This document shows, piece by piece, positions 1 to 5,317 of a stretch of DNA of 6,728 nucleotides. The position numbers and the translations under genes are program-made. How positions within the stretch are numbered: the stretch's first letter is position 1; every line of letters begins with the position of its first letter. Below the pieces are notes generated by a model, which was given only the letters and a program-made list of their open reading frames with translations, was not told the DNA's origin and made no database searches. Source of the stretch: a bacterium (GTDB lineage Bacteria > Patescibacteriota > Saccharimonadia > Saccharimonadales > Saccharimonadaceae). Location of the stretch: NCBI GenBank assembly GCA_020626475.1, contig JAHKZT010000037.1, forward strand, positions 1-6,728, given 5' to 3'.

Positions 1-39
1 AGCGAGCTACCCGCAACGGCGGGCTAGCTCGACGACGCT
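1..39. other. GC-rich hairpin at the window edge, end of an unknown upstream unit
   Basis: An 11-bp stem with one bulge is visible: GAGCTACCCGC (4-14) pairs with GCGGGCTAGCTC (19-30, C24 bulged) around an AACG loop. AGCG (1-4) can also meet CGCT (36-39) as an outer extension. No T-run follows, so it is not a classical intrinsic terminator. It could be the 3' part of a structured RNA or of a gene that begins outside the window. One frame (3-56) stays open and would end in an Arg/Lys-rich tail before a TAG at 54-56, but a stretch this short proves nothing. The identity of the upstream unit cannot be determined here. Confidence 0.4.
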
Positions 40-52
40 CTCTCCGTAAAGC

Positions 53-82
53 TTAGGATAAGAATATATTTTGAGGTATAAT
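53..82 (+). promoter_or_regulatory. tsaD promoter, leaderless type
   Basis: A perfect TATAAT (77-82) ends 7 nt before the ATG at 90. A weak -35-like TTAGGA (53-58) lies 18 bp upstream of it. Transcription would start at about 89-90, on the start codon. The GAGG at 73-76 is 13 nt from ATG 90, too far to act as a Shine-Dalgarno for that start. Confidence 0.65.
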
Positions 83-89
83 GTATAAG

Positions 90-1130
90 ATGAAAATTCT
101 CGGTATCGAATCCTCTTGCGACGAAACCGCCGCAGCTATTATTGAAGACGGGCACAAAGTCCTGTCTAATGTTGTCGTGTCGCAAATTGATATCCATGCC
201 GAATACGGTGGCGTTATTCCAGAAATCGCCGCCCGCTCCCACATCGAAGCCGTCAATCCAGTCATCAAAAAAGCGCTAGCCGATGCCGGCGAAACAATCG
301 ATAGCATCGACGCTATCGCCGTCACTCACACCCCGGGCCTTGTCGGTAGCCTTCTCGTCGGCACTCTCGCCGCCCGCACGCTCGCAATCCTACACAACAA
401 GCCTTTCTATCCGACTCACCATCTCAAGTCCCATATCTATGCTAACTGGCTTAGCGGCTACGAACCAGAATTCCCGCTTCTTGCTGCCGTCGTCAGCGGT
501 GGCCACACTCAGATTATCTACATGGAGCGCCACGATCACTTCGAAATTATCGGCAGCACGCGCGATGACGCCATTGGCGAATGTTTTGACAAAGTCGCCA
601 AAATCCTCGGCCTTCCCTACCCTGGCGGCCCAAACATCGCAAAGAAAGCCCTAAACGGCAACCCAGACAAATATCAGCTTCCAATTCCAAAGGTCGACGG
701 TCTCGATTTCTCATTTAGCGGCATCAAGACCGCAGTGCTCCGAGCTGTCCAAAATGAGCTTAACCTCCCTATTACCACCCCGTCCCACGAACTAAAAGAA
801 CATCTATCCGACCAACAAATCGCCGACTTTGCTGCCAGCTTCCAAAAAACCGCCGTCAATATTATCGTCAAAAAGCTCAAAAAGGCACGCGAGCTTCACC
901 CAGAAACCAAATCTATCGTCCTCGCCGGCGGCGTCTCCGCCAACGAACTTCTAAGAACCGAGCTCCACAGGGCCTTCGACGGTGAATGTCAAGTCTACGT
1001 CCCAGAATTCAAATACAGCACCGACAACGGCGCCATGGTTGCCTCTGCTGCCTATTATTCTATTCAGGCCGGAGAAAAATCGAGCGACCCTTACGCGCTC
1101 GACATCTCCCCTCGTTCGGTTATTTACTAG
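90..1130 (+). CDS. tsaD: tRNA N6-threonylcarbamoyladenosine transferase TsaD
   Basis: TsaD transfers the threonylcarbamoyl group from TC-AMP to A37 of ANN-decoding tRNAs in the cytoplasm, acting with TsaB and TsaE after TsaC makes TC-AMP; those partners are not in this window. The 346-aa product is complete and close to the family's usual length of about 340. Visible ASKHA/Kae1 signatures are the N-terminal GIESSCDETAAA, the metal-ligand pair H111 and H115 in HLKSH, SGGHT (136-140), GECFDKVAKILGLPYPGGP (163-181), FSFSGIKTA (208-216), LAGGVSANELLR (278-289) and TDNGAM with ligand D312. The family typically begins MKILGIE, which favours ATG 90. An in-frame ATG at 81 would add three residues, but it overlaps the -10 box. 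The gene is transcribed alone, convergent with the FemAB gene downstream. Codons are strongly C-ending, as in the other + strand genes. Confidence 0.97.
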   Translation: MKILGIESSCDETAAAIIEDGHKVLSNVVVSQIDIHAEYGGVIPEIAARSHIEAVNPVIKKALADAGETIDSIDAIAVTHTPGLVGSLLVGTLAARTLAILHNKPFYPTHHLKSHIYANWLSGYEPEFPLLAAVVSGGHTQIIYMERHDHFEIIGSTRDDAIGECFDKVAKILGLPYPGGPNIAKKALNGNPDKYQLPIPKVDGLDFSFSGIKTAVLRAVQNELNLPITTPSHELKEHLSDQQIADFAASFQKTAVNIIVKKLKKARELHPETKSIVLAGGVSANELLRTELHRAFDGECQVYVPEFKYSTDNGAMVASAAYYSIQAGEKSSDPYALDISPRSVIY

Positions 1131-1166
1131 AGGCTAATACGCGTTCCGCTCAAACCGCTAGCAACC

Positions 1167-1192
1167 TAGTTTCCAATTCGGAAACTATTTCT
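1167..1192 (+). terminator. Candidate tsaD terminator hairpin (inverted-repeat motif copy 1)
   Basis: An 8-bp perfect stem, TAGTTTCC (1167-1174) with GGAAACTA (1180-1187), has a 5-nt AATTC loop and is followed by TTTCT. It sits 36 bp after the tsaD stop, between convergent genes, where a terminator is expected. The stem is AT-rich and the T-run is interrupted, so it is a modest terminator. The core, GTTTCCAATTCGGAAAC (1169-1185), recurs 54 bp downstream. Confidence 0.5.
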
Positions 1193-1219
1193 ACTTAGAC
1201 ATCACGCCGCCATCTTGAA

Positions 1220-1242
1220 TTTGTTTCTATTTCGGAAACAAA
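1220..1242. repeat. Inverted-repeat motif copy 2, possible - strand terminator
   Basis: TTTGTTTCT (1220-1228) pairs with GGAAACAAA (1234-1242) around a 5-nt loop; the closing pair is T.G. The 17-bp core GTTTCTATTTCGGAAAC (1223-1239) matches copy 1 (1169-1185) at 15 of 17 positions. Read on the - strand it lies about 40 nt past the FemAB stop, so it may help end that transcript, but no good T-run follows. A perfect 10-bp palindrome, TTGCTAGCAA (1244-1253), abuts it, and GCTAGCAA also occurs at 1157-1164, so the two motif copies are framed by a further inverted repeat. Confidence 0.55.
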
Positions 1243-1280
1243 ATTGCTAGCAAGAAAAACTAAGGCCCTACTAGCACACA

Positions 1281-2411
1281 TTAAGAACCGGCATCAACTT
1301 TACGCACGATATGCGTCTTGCGCTTGGCGATCTTTTTCGCGCCATCACGCACAAAATTCCGCACGCCGCGCAATGCCTTCATTCCAGCTTTCTTTGTCTG
1401 ATTAAAACGATACTTACCGGGCTGCAAAATCAAACGGAAACCACCAACATACTCCTCGATATCAACCCCAAAACCACTCTTAAACTCAAGCAGCTTGTTA
1501 TTGTCCGAGAAATCACCATCAATACCATAAAAATTCGCCCGCTTCACGCCACGCTTCAAGCAATCGTCTAGCAGCCAATCCTGCAGATAAGTCATACCAT
1601 TTAACTTCTTATAGCGCTGCGTCGTACCAGAAATAAAACTCACTACTTCGTTCGGGTGATAAATCAAAATCCTACCAGCCACGACCGCCTTGTCTTCTTT
1701 GCGGCGCGCCACGATAAAACGCGTATTTTCACCCCACGCATCCCACATCCATTCGTAATACGATAAGTAACGACTCACGACGCCATTTTTGTGGTTGCTC
1801 TGGTCTACCGCTTCGGCAAGCAACGGAATCTCCGATTTTTCCTTCAGCTCGTAGACTTCGAGCTCGGGGCTAATTTTACGCAACTTGTTGCGCACATTTT
1901 TTTTGTAACTTGCGCGCACTTCATCCATATTTTTAAAATCGCGCAAATTTTTTATCGCCATCCAACGGTTCGCCTTATTTTCCAACTCGACTGTACGCCC
2001 CATATAGCTAAAGCCAGCTTCAGAGAAAATCCCCTCTAATTTTGCCCCGTCTAAGCTTTTTACCACTTCGCCTTTACAATCACGAATCGCAAGCAAAGCC
2101 GGCGGGAATACTTCCAGTGATATAAAATTATGCGTTTTTGCAAAATCAACCACAGATTTTATCCAGAACTTAATAAGTTTCGTGTTCGAAAAATCCATGA
2201 TCGGCCCGAGCTGCACGAGCGCTTCCCCGCCACGCTCCATCAACAAACAGCCAACCACGACTTTTGCTTCGTCTTTCACACCCAACAAGAAAACATTCCA
2301 GCCCATTTTGCGACGGAGCTCCGCGCGCTCAGCTGACTGAAAAAAGTTGCCACACGCTTGCTTTCGTTCAAATTTCGAAAATTCTTCGTCTGTTAGCTCC
2401 ACAAAATTCAT
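1281..2411 (-). CDS. FemAB/MurM-like aminoacyl transferase (376 aa)
   Basis: This is a FemAB-family protein (two GNAT-like folds). Known members (FemX, FemA, MurM) use aminoacyl-tRNA to add amino acids to the peptidoglycan stem peptide at the inner membrane face. Visible hallmarks are the N-terminal GNFFQS (21-26), GPIMDF after a central strand (69-74), the basic SYKKNVRNKLRKI (168-180), HKNGVVSRYLSYYEWMW (207-223), NGMTYLQDWLLDDCLKRG (271-288), NFYGIDGDF (293-301), and the C-terminal LLEFKSGFGVDIEEYVGGF (307-325). Residues 330-372 form a strongly basic tail that could contact RNA or membrane. No signal peptide or membrane segment is seen. ATG 2411 is preferred because a perfect TATAAT ends 6 nt before it; an in-frame upstream start at 2429 would lie upstream of that box and add six residues. 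Codons end in G or T (many GTG, AAG, GCG), unlike the + strand genes. The substrate is unknown; an envelope role is inferred from the family. Confidence 0.88.
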   Translation of the reverse strand: MNFVELTDEEFSKFERKQACGNFFQSAERAELRRKMGWNVFLLGVKDEAKVVVGCLLMERGGEALVQLGPIMDFSNTKLIKFWIKSVVDFAKTHNFISLEVFPPALLAIRDCKGEVVKSLDGAKLEGIFSEAGFSYMGRTVELENKANRWMAIKNLRDFKNMDEVRASYKKNVRNKLRKISPELEVYELKEKSEIPLLAEAVDQSNHKNGVVSRYLSYYEWMWDAWGENTRFIVARRKEDKAVVAGRILIYHPNEVVSFISGTTQRYKKLNGMTYLQDWLLDDCLKRGVKRANFYGIDGDFSDNNKLLEFKSGFGVDIEEYVGGFRLILQPGKYRFNQTKKAGMKALRGVRNFVRDGAKKIAKRKTHIVRKVDAGS

Positions 2412-2417
2412 ATGTCT

Positions 2418-2447
2418 ATTATACCCCACATGCCACTTGCGCTATAA
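2418..2447 (-). promoter_or_regulatory. Promoter of the - strand FemAB gene, leaderless type
   Basis: Read on the - strand, TATAAT (2423-2418) is followed by six bases and then ATG (2411). The only -35 candidate is TTATAG (2447-2442), 18 bp upstream, which overlaps the -10 box of the divergent promoter. No Shine-Dalgarno lies between box and ATG. Confidence 0.7.
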
Positions 2448-2448
2448 T
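2419..2448 (+). promoter_or_regulatory. Promoter of the aminotransferase gene, leaderless type
   Basis: A perfect TATAAT (2443-2448) is followed by six bases (CATCTT) and then ATG 2455. The -35 candidate TTATAC (2419-2424) with an 18-bp spacer overlaps the -10 of the opposite promoter. ATTATA (2418-2423) and TATAAT (2443-2448) form an inverted repeat, so the 43-bp gap holds two face-to-face promoters that share the same DNA. Confidence 0.7.
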
Positions 2449-2454
2449 CATCTT

Positions 2455-3645
2455 ATGAATTACGAGGAGTCCAGCCAAAAAATCCGCGAAAAACTCGCGG
2501 CTATTAGTCAAACCAACGCCGAAGATTGGCACCTCTGCCTCAAGGCGCGCTTTGGTATGGCACTCGTCTTCGAGGCAATTCGCGACAAGCTCGGCGCCGG
2601 CGAAGTCATTACAACGCCTTACACTTGCATCACCGCAATTAACCCCATCCTCGTCGCCGGCCTCACTCCTATCTATCACGATATCGACGCTAGCATCTTA
2701 AGTACTGGTAAGCCAGATGATAAATATTGCAAAGGCAAAACCAAAGCCATCGTCATGCAGCACACACTCGGTATGATCGGCGACAAAACCAGTCTCCGAA
2801 AATATGCCGACAAGCACAAGTTATTACTTATCGAGGACGCCGCCCACTGTGTCACGCGTTTCGCACGCAACAAAGACGGTAAAATCCTCGCCGACATTTC
2901 TGTCCACTCTTTCGGTGTCGAAAAAATCCTTACCGGCACAAAATTCGGTGGCGCTATCTACATTAACCCAGAGCTCAAAGTCAAAAACCCAGCTCTTTAC
3001 GAGCGCATAGTCGAAAAATTCAATAAACTCAAAGCGCCAAACTTCCATATGAACTTCCGCGTCCGCACTTACCGTCTCAATAACGCAATCATTCAGCGTC
3101 TCCACGGCAACCTTCGCCGTAACTTCCGTAGCTTCGAAATCAAAGCCGGTATTCTCGAACCGCCAATTTATCCATTCGAACAAGACGGACAACAAGATGA
3201 ACCGCTCACGACCAATAAATATATCAACGAGCGCATATCAAATCAGCTCGAAATCCTCAAATCAAACTACATTCGTCGTAGCGCAAACGTCGATTTATAT
3301 CACACTACGCTTCGTTCGAAACATTTCGCAAAAGTTTCAAAGATCAAAGAACCGCTACTTGCCTTCCCTATCCTCTTCGAAACCGAAGAAAAAGCTAATC
3401 AAGCCTACGACATGCTTAGCTCCGAGGGTTTCTTTATTCGTCGCTGGTATTCACCACTACTCTATCCAGGGCCAAACTCTCTCAAAATCTATCGCTATAA
3501 TCCTAAGAATGCGCCAATTGCCGAAGATGTCAGTCGTCGCGTCCTTTGTCTACCGACAGATCTCCCAGTCATCGAGACAAAACGCATCGTAGAACTGCTG
3601 AAAGATCTCAAAGCCCCTGTGGAAAAAGCTGTGGAAAACAAATAA
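2455..3645 (+). CDS. DegT/DnrJ/EryC1/StrS-family PLP-dependent aminotransferase (396 aa)
   Basis: This is a fold-type I PLP enzyme of the DegT/DnrJ/EryC1/StrS group, which usually transfers an amino group to keto-sugars (often UDP- or dTDP-linked) for cell-surface glycans. Motifs in order are ITTPYTCITAINPILVAG (52-69), HDID (75-78), IVMQHTLGMIGD (99-110), LLIEDAAH (124-131) with D128 expected to bind the pyridine nitrogen, and ADISVHSFGVEKILTGTKFGGA (146-167) with K157 the probable Schiff-base lysine. RRWYSPLLYPGP (329-340) and VLCLPTDLP (363-371) mark the C-terminal domain. Length is normal for the family. ATG 2455 is chosen from the promoter spacing; the frame stays open upstream to 2347, but that part would run into the divergent gene. 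The region around 185-255 is basic and not a typical family signature. The substrate cannot be read from sequence. The final codons contain a tandem CTGTGGAAAA repeat. Confidence 0.87.
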   Translation: MNYEESSQKIREKLAAISQTNAEDWHLCLKARFGMALVFEAIRDKLGAGEVITTPYTCITAINPILVAGLTPIYHDIDASILSTGKPDDKYCKGKTKAIVMQHTLGMIGDKTSLRKYADKHKLLLIEDAAHCVTRFARNKDGKILADISVHSFGVEKILTGTKFGGAIYINPELKVKNPALYERIVEKFNKLKAPNFHMNFRVRTYRLNNAIIQRLHGNLRRNFRSFEIKAGILEPPIYPFEQDGQQDEPLTTNKYINERISNQLEILKSNYIRRSANVDLYHTTLRSKHFAKVSKIKEPLLAFPILFETEEKANQAYDMLSSEGFFIRRWYSPLLYPGPNSLKIYRYNPKNAPIAEDVSRRVLCLPTDLPVIETKRIVELLKDLKAPVEKAVENK

Positions 3646-3692
3646 TCTTCCAAAAATATATCACCACGCGCATAAAATCAGATACAAAAGCG

Positions 3693-3701
3693 TGCTAAAA
3701 T
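3693..3701 (+). promoter_or_regulatory. Promoter of the second FemAB gene, extended -10, leaderless type
   Basis: TGC plus TAAAAT (3696-3701) gives an extended -10 box, followed by six bases and ATG 3708. No convincing -35 is seen, which an extended -10 can offset. The AGGG at 3702-3705 is only 2 nt from the ATG, too close for a normal Shine-Dalgarno. The gene therefore seems to have its own start point even though it lies only 62 nt after the aminotransferase stop, with no terminator recognisable between them. Confidence 0.65.
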
Positions 3702-3707
3702 AGGGTT

Positions 3708-4631
3708 ATGGAACCGCATTTTTTGCAGTCAAAAGCTTGGGAAGAGTTTCAAAAAGCCGAAGGCTTCGAAATTTTTCGCGAAAAAGGCGAAAATTTTGAA
3801 TATATGGCTATTTTGAAGCCAACTTCACTCGGAAATTACCTATTTTTACCCTATGGGCCCACTTTAAAAGACAAAAAAGCCCTCAAATCTGCCATTTCCG
3901 CCGTAAAAAAGCTCGCGCGCGAAAAAAAATGCATTTTTGCTCGAATTGAGCCAACAATTCCCTTCTCTATCGCCGAAATGAAAAAAGTTGGCGCTAAAAA
4001 ATCCCACCATTTTGACCCAGAACACACCTGGATCCTCGATTTGCCAAAAACCGACGCCGAAATTTACGAAATTATCGGCAAAAACAAGGCACGCGCCCAT
4101 CGCAACCGCGAAATGAAAGAAATTTCAATCCGCACAAGCAAAAATCCGGCCGACATGAAAATTTTCTTCAAATTTTACGAAGACGTCGCCAAAAAAGACA
4201 ATTTTCAGACAAATGAGCGCAAATATCTCGAAAATCAGCTAAAATTCGACTTCGCCACCCTATATATCGCCGAATTTCAGAAAAATCCAATCGCGGCGAC
4301 CATTATGTATACCGGCAAAGACGCCTGTTATTACGCCTACGCCGGCGCCGACTACGAATTTCGCAAAAAAGAAGGCGGCGCAATCCTACTCACCCAAATG
4401 CTCATGGACGCCCGCGCGGCCGGCAAAAAATATTTCGATTTTTGGGGCATTACCACCTCAGACGACCCAAAAGACCCTTGGTACGGCTTCACGAAATTCA
4501 AAAAATCCTTCGGCGGCCGCCAAATCGACTATGCCGGGACTTATGATTTGCCAATCGACCGCAAAAAATACGCCATTTATTCCCTGCTCCGCCCAATTAA
4601 CAAGCTAAAACGCAAAATCACGAAAAAATAA
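3708..4631 (+). CDS. FemAB-like aminoacyl transferase, short form (307 aa)
   Basis: This is a second FemAB-family member, about 70 residues shorter than the - strand one and clearly diverged from it. Hallmarks are HFLQSKAWEEFQ (4-15), YLFLPYGPTL (44-53), FARIEPT (77-83), HTWILDLPKTDAEI (106-119), KNKARAHRNREMKE (125-138), YAYAGADYEFRKKEGGAILL (209-228), KYFDFWGI (241-248) and WYGFTKFKKSFGGRQIDYAGTYDLPI (258-283). The last block is the usual Fem C-terminal signature. The C-terminus is Lys/Arg-rich, and there is no membrane segment. Known relatives add amino acids from aminoacyl-tRNA to lipid II; which residue and acceptor this one uses is not visible. It shares direction with the aminotransferase upstream and may be partly co-transcribed with it, in addition to its own promoter. 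Lysine codons are largely AAA and the gene is visibly more A/T-rich than tsaD. Its stop codon lies inside the terminator hairpin. Confidence 0.87.
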   Translation: MEPHFLQSKAWEEFQKAEGFEIFREKGENFEYMAILKPTSLGNYLFLPYGPTLKDKKALKSAISAVKKLAREKKCIFARIEPTIPFSIAEMKKVGAKKSHHFDPEHTWILDLPKTDAEIYEIIGKNKARAHRNREMKEISIRTSKNPADMKIFFKFYEDVAKKDNFQTNERKYLENQLKFDFATLYIAEFQKNPIAATIMYTGKDACYYAYAGADYEFRKKEGGAILLTQMLMDARAAGKKYFDFWGITTSDDPKDPWYGFTKFKKSFGGRQIDYAGTYDLPIDRKKYAIYSLLRPINKLKRKITKK

Positions 4632-4653
4632 CGCCGCAAGGCGCTATTTTTTT
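4623..4653. terminator. Bidirectional intrinsic terminator between convergent genes
   Basis: The stem CGCC (4632-4635)/GGCG (4640-4643) is capped by a GCAA (GNRA) tetraloop. It is extended by an A-rich left arm (4623-4630) pairing with a T-rich right arm (4645-4652), with one A.C mismatch. Seven Ts (4647-4653) follow on the + strand and six Ts on the - strand, so it can stop transcription from both sides. The TAA of the FemAB gene (4629-4631) and the TAG of the small - strand gene (4646-4644) are both inside it; only 12 bp separate the two stops. Confidence 0.85.
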
Positions 4654-4853
4654 CGATCAAACTTAGACAAATCAAATAGCGAGCGCTTCCCCTCGTCAAT
4701 AATTTTTTGCGCCTTCTTCAACAACTTCTCCAGCCCAACCGCAGAATTCGCCGAACCAACATGAACCGTCTTTACAACTTCCCCGTTCTGCTTCCAGCAA
4801 ACCTGCACGCCCGTTGCCCCGCTCGCCGTCGGATACTTTCTAATAAAAGCCAT
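4644..4853 (-). CDS. 69-aa protein resembling the N-terminal domain of IS1634-type transposases
   Basis: The product starts MAFIRKYPTASGATGVQV and continues with a W/K patch (20-21), TVHVGSANS (29-37), a Lys-rich helix LEKLLKKAQKIIDEGK (41-56) and RSLFDL (57-62). The order 'xxxRKxxTASGATxVQ ... HIGSAH ... LFxL' is what I recall from the first 65-70 residues of IS1634-family DDE transposases; this is recognition by pattern, not a search. No catalytic domain follows: the gene stops inside the shared terminator and meets the FemAB gene. It looks maintained rather than decayed, because it has an extended -10 box exactly 6 nt before ATG 4853, an intact frame and a terminator. A GTG at 4859 would add two residues but overlaps the promoter spacing. 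It could be an exapted DNA-binding domain or a short conserved protein that transposases also carry. Its function is unknown. Confidence 0.7.
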   Translation of the reverse strand: MAFIRKYPTASGATGVQVCWKQNGEVVKTVHVGSANSAVGLEKLLKKAQKIIDEGKRSLFDLSKFDRKK

Positions 4854-4859
4854 AACCAC

Positions 4860-4868
4860 ATTTTAACA
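4860..4868 (-). promoter_or_regulatory. Promoter of the 69-aa gene, extended -10, leaderless type
   Basis: On the - strand TGT (4868-4866) directly precedes TAAAAT (4865-4860); six bases (GTGGTT) then lead to ATG 4853. The -35 region is weak (GTAAAA about 16 bp upstream at best). No Shine-Dalgarno is present. The same 6-nt spacing as in neighbouring genes supports this ORF as a real gene and fixes its start. Confidence 0.6.
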
Positions 4869-4939
4869 CTTTCCCCACCATTTTACGCACACCGACACCC
4901 AAATCTCCTCATTCTGCTTATCCTTATTCACACATCCTA

Positions 4940-4968
4940 TTGCATTAGCATCCCGCTTACGTTATACT
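4940..4968 (+). promoter_or_regulatory. Promoter with no protein gene attached
   Basis: TTGCAT (4940-4945), a 17-bp spacer and TATACT (4963-4968) resemble a sigma-70 promoter. The predicted start is near 4975-4976. Unlike the gene promoters here, no start codon sits at that point; the first ATG (4982) opens only a 15-codon frame ending in TGA. The promoter therefore points into a non-coding transcript. Confidence 0.5.
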
Positions 4969-4974
4969 AATAAG

Positions 4975-5060
4975 CACAAGCATGGAGACATGTTTGGCAG
5001 GTAGACGACGCAGAACGTATGGCGGGTGAGACGCATTACAATACATTTTGCTAATTTTGT
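4975..5060 (+). ncRNA. Candidate structured small RNA
   Basis: Right at the predicted start, CAAGCATG (4977-4984) pairs with CATGTTTG (4989-4996) over 8 bp (one G.T), capped by a GAGA (GNRA) tetraloop. A second, smaller helix can form between ATG-CG (5019-5024, one bulged G) and CGCAT (5032-5036) around GGTGAGA. The stretch 4996-5035 is the only G-rich part of an otherwise G-poor intergenic region, which fits an RNA under structural constraint. No clear terminator was found, so the 3' end is uncertain (about 5040-5130). I do not recognise a known family. It could instead be a long leader of valS, though valS has its own promoter. Confidence 0.35.
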
Positions 5061-5063
5061 CAA

Positions 5064-5113
5064 TTTTCACGTGAAAGTGATTATGCATATTTTGCGTTCA
5101 TTTTCATGTGAAA
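5064..5113. repeat. Pair of TTTTCAYGTGAAA palindromes
   Basis: TTTTCACGTGAAA (5064-5076; its last 12 bases are a perfect palindrome) and TTTTCATGTGAAA (5101-5113) differ at one base and start 37 bp apart. Two-fold symmetry and duplication fit a binding site for a dimeric regulator. The stems are AT-rich and the second is followed by TTATTTTTA, so a weak terminator role is also possible. No regulator in the window can be tied to them. Confidence 0.6.
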
Positions 5114-5119
5114 TTATTT

Positions 5120-5317
5120 TTATGCTAAAAATTCACCCCTGTTAAGTAAGAGCAGGGAAGCAAAAAATATCCAAAATACAACAAAACCAACTGTATAAAG
5201 ACCGTATAAACTAACCACCAAAATATGTTCTAATAATAGCCAATTTTTCACGTCTAGCGACGCTCTAAGCCCAAACATTTCGACAAAATAAACACGAGGC
5301 CGCAACAAAATACGCAT
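5120..5317 (-). CDS. Doubtful small hydrophobic protein (65 aa)
   Basis: The frame runs from ATG 5317 to TAA at 5122-5120 and encodes a basic start (MRILLRPR) followed by a long hydrophobic stretch of about 33 residues, WLLLEHILVVSLYGLY onward, ending LLLLNRGEFLA. An internal ATG at 5278 has a TATTTT box exactly 6 nt upstream, so a 52-aa product is the alternative. Against it, T-rich DNA on this strand produces hydrophobic frames by composition alone, and a frame overlapping the valS start on the same strand looks similar. No family is recognised. Confidence 0.2.
   Translation of the reverse strand: MRILLRPRVYFVEMFGLRASLDVKNWLLLEHILVVSLYGLYTVGFVVFWIFFASLLLLNRGEFLA

Noticed and set aside
73..76. 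GAGG as a Shine-Dalgarno for tsaD
   Set aside because: It is 13 nt from the family-supported ATG 90 and only 4 nt from ATG 81; it sits directly against the TATAAT box, which explains the spacing better.
1311..2336. Several + strand frames of 68-86 codons
   Set aside because: They lie antisense to a convincing FemAB gene, show no family motifs and lack the positioned -10 box.
3702..3705. AGGG as a Shine-Dalgarno for the second FemAB gene
   Set aside because: Only 2 nt separate it from the ATG, too close for normal pairing, and the position fits promoter-to-start spacing seen at every other gene.
3708..4631. A/T-rich FemAB gene as a recent horizontal acquisition
   Set aside because: It shares promoter style, the C-ending preference outside Lys/Phe/Ile codons and the terminator arrangement with its neighbours; the A/T content is partly due to a Lys-rich protein.
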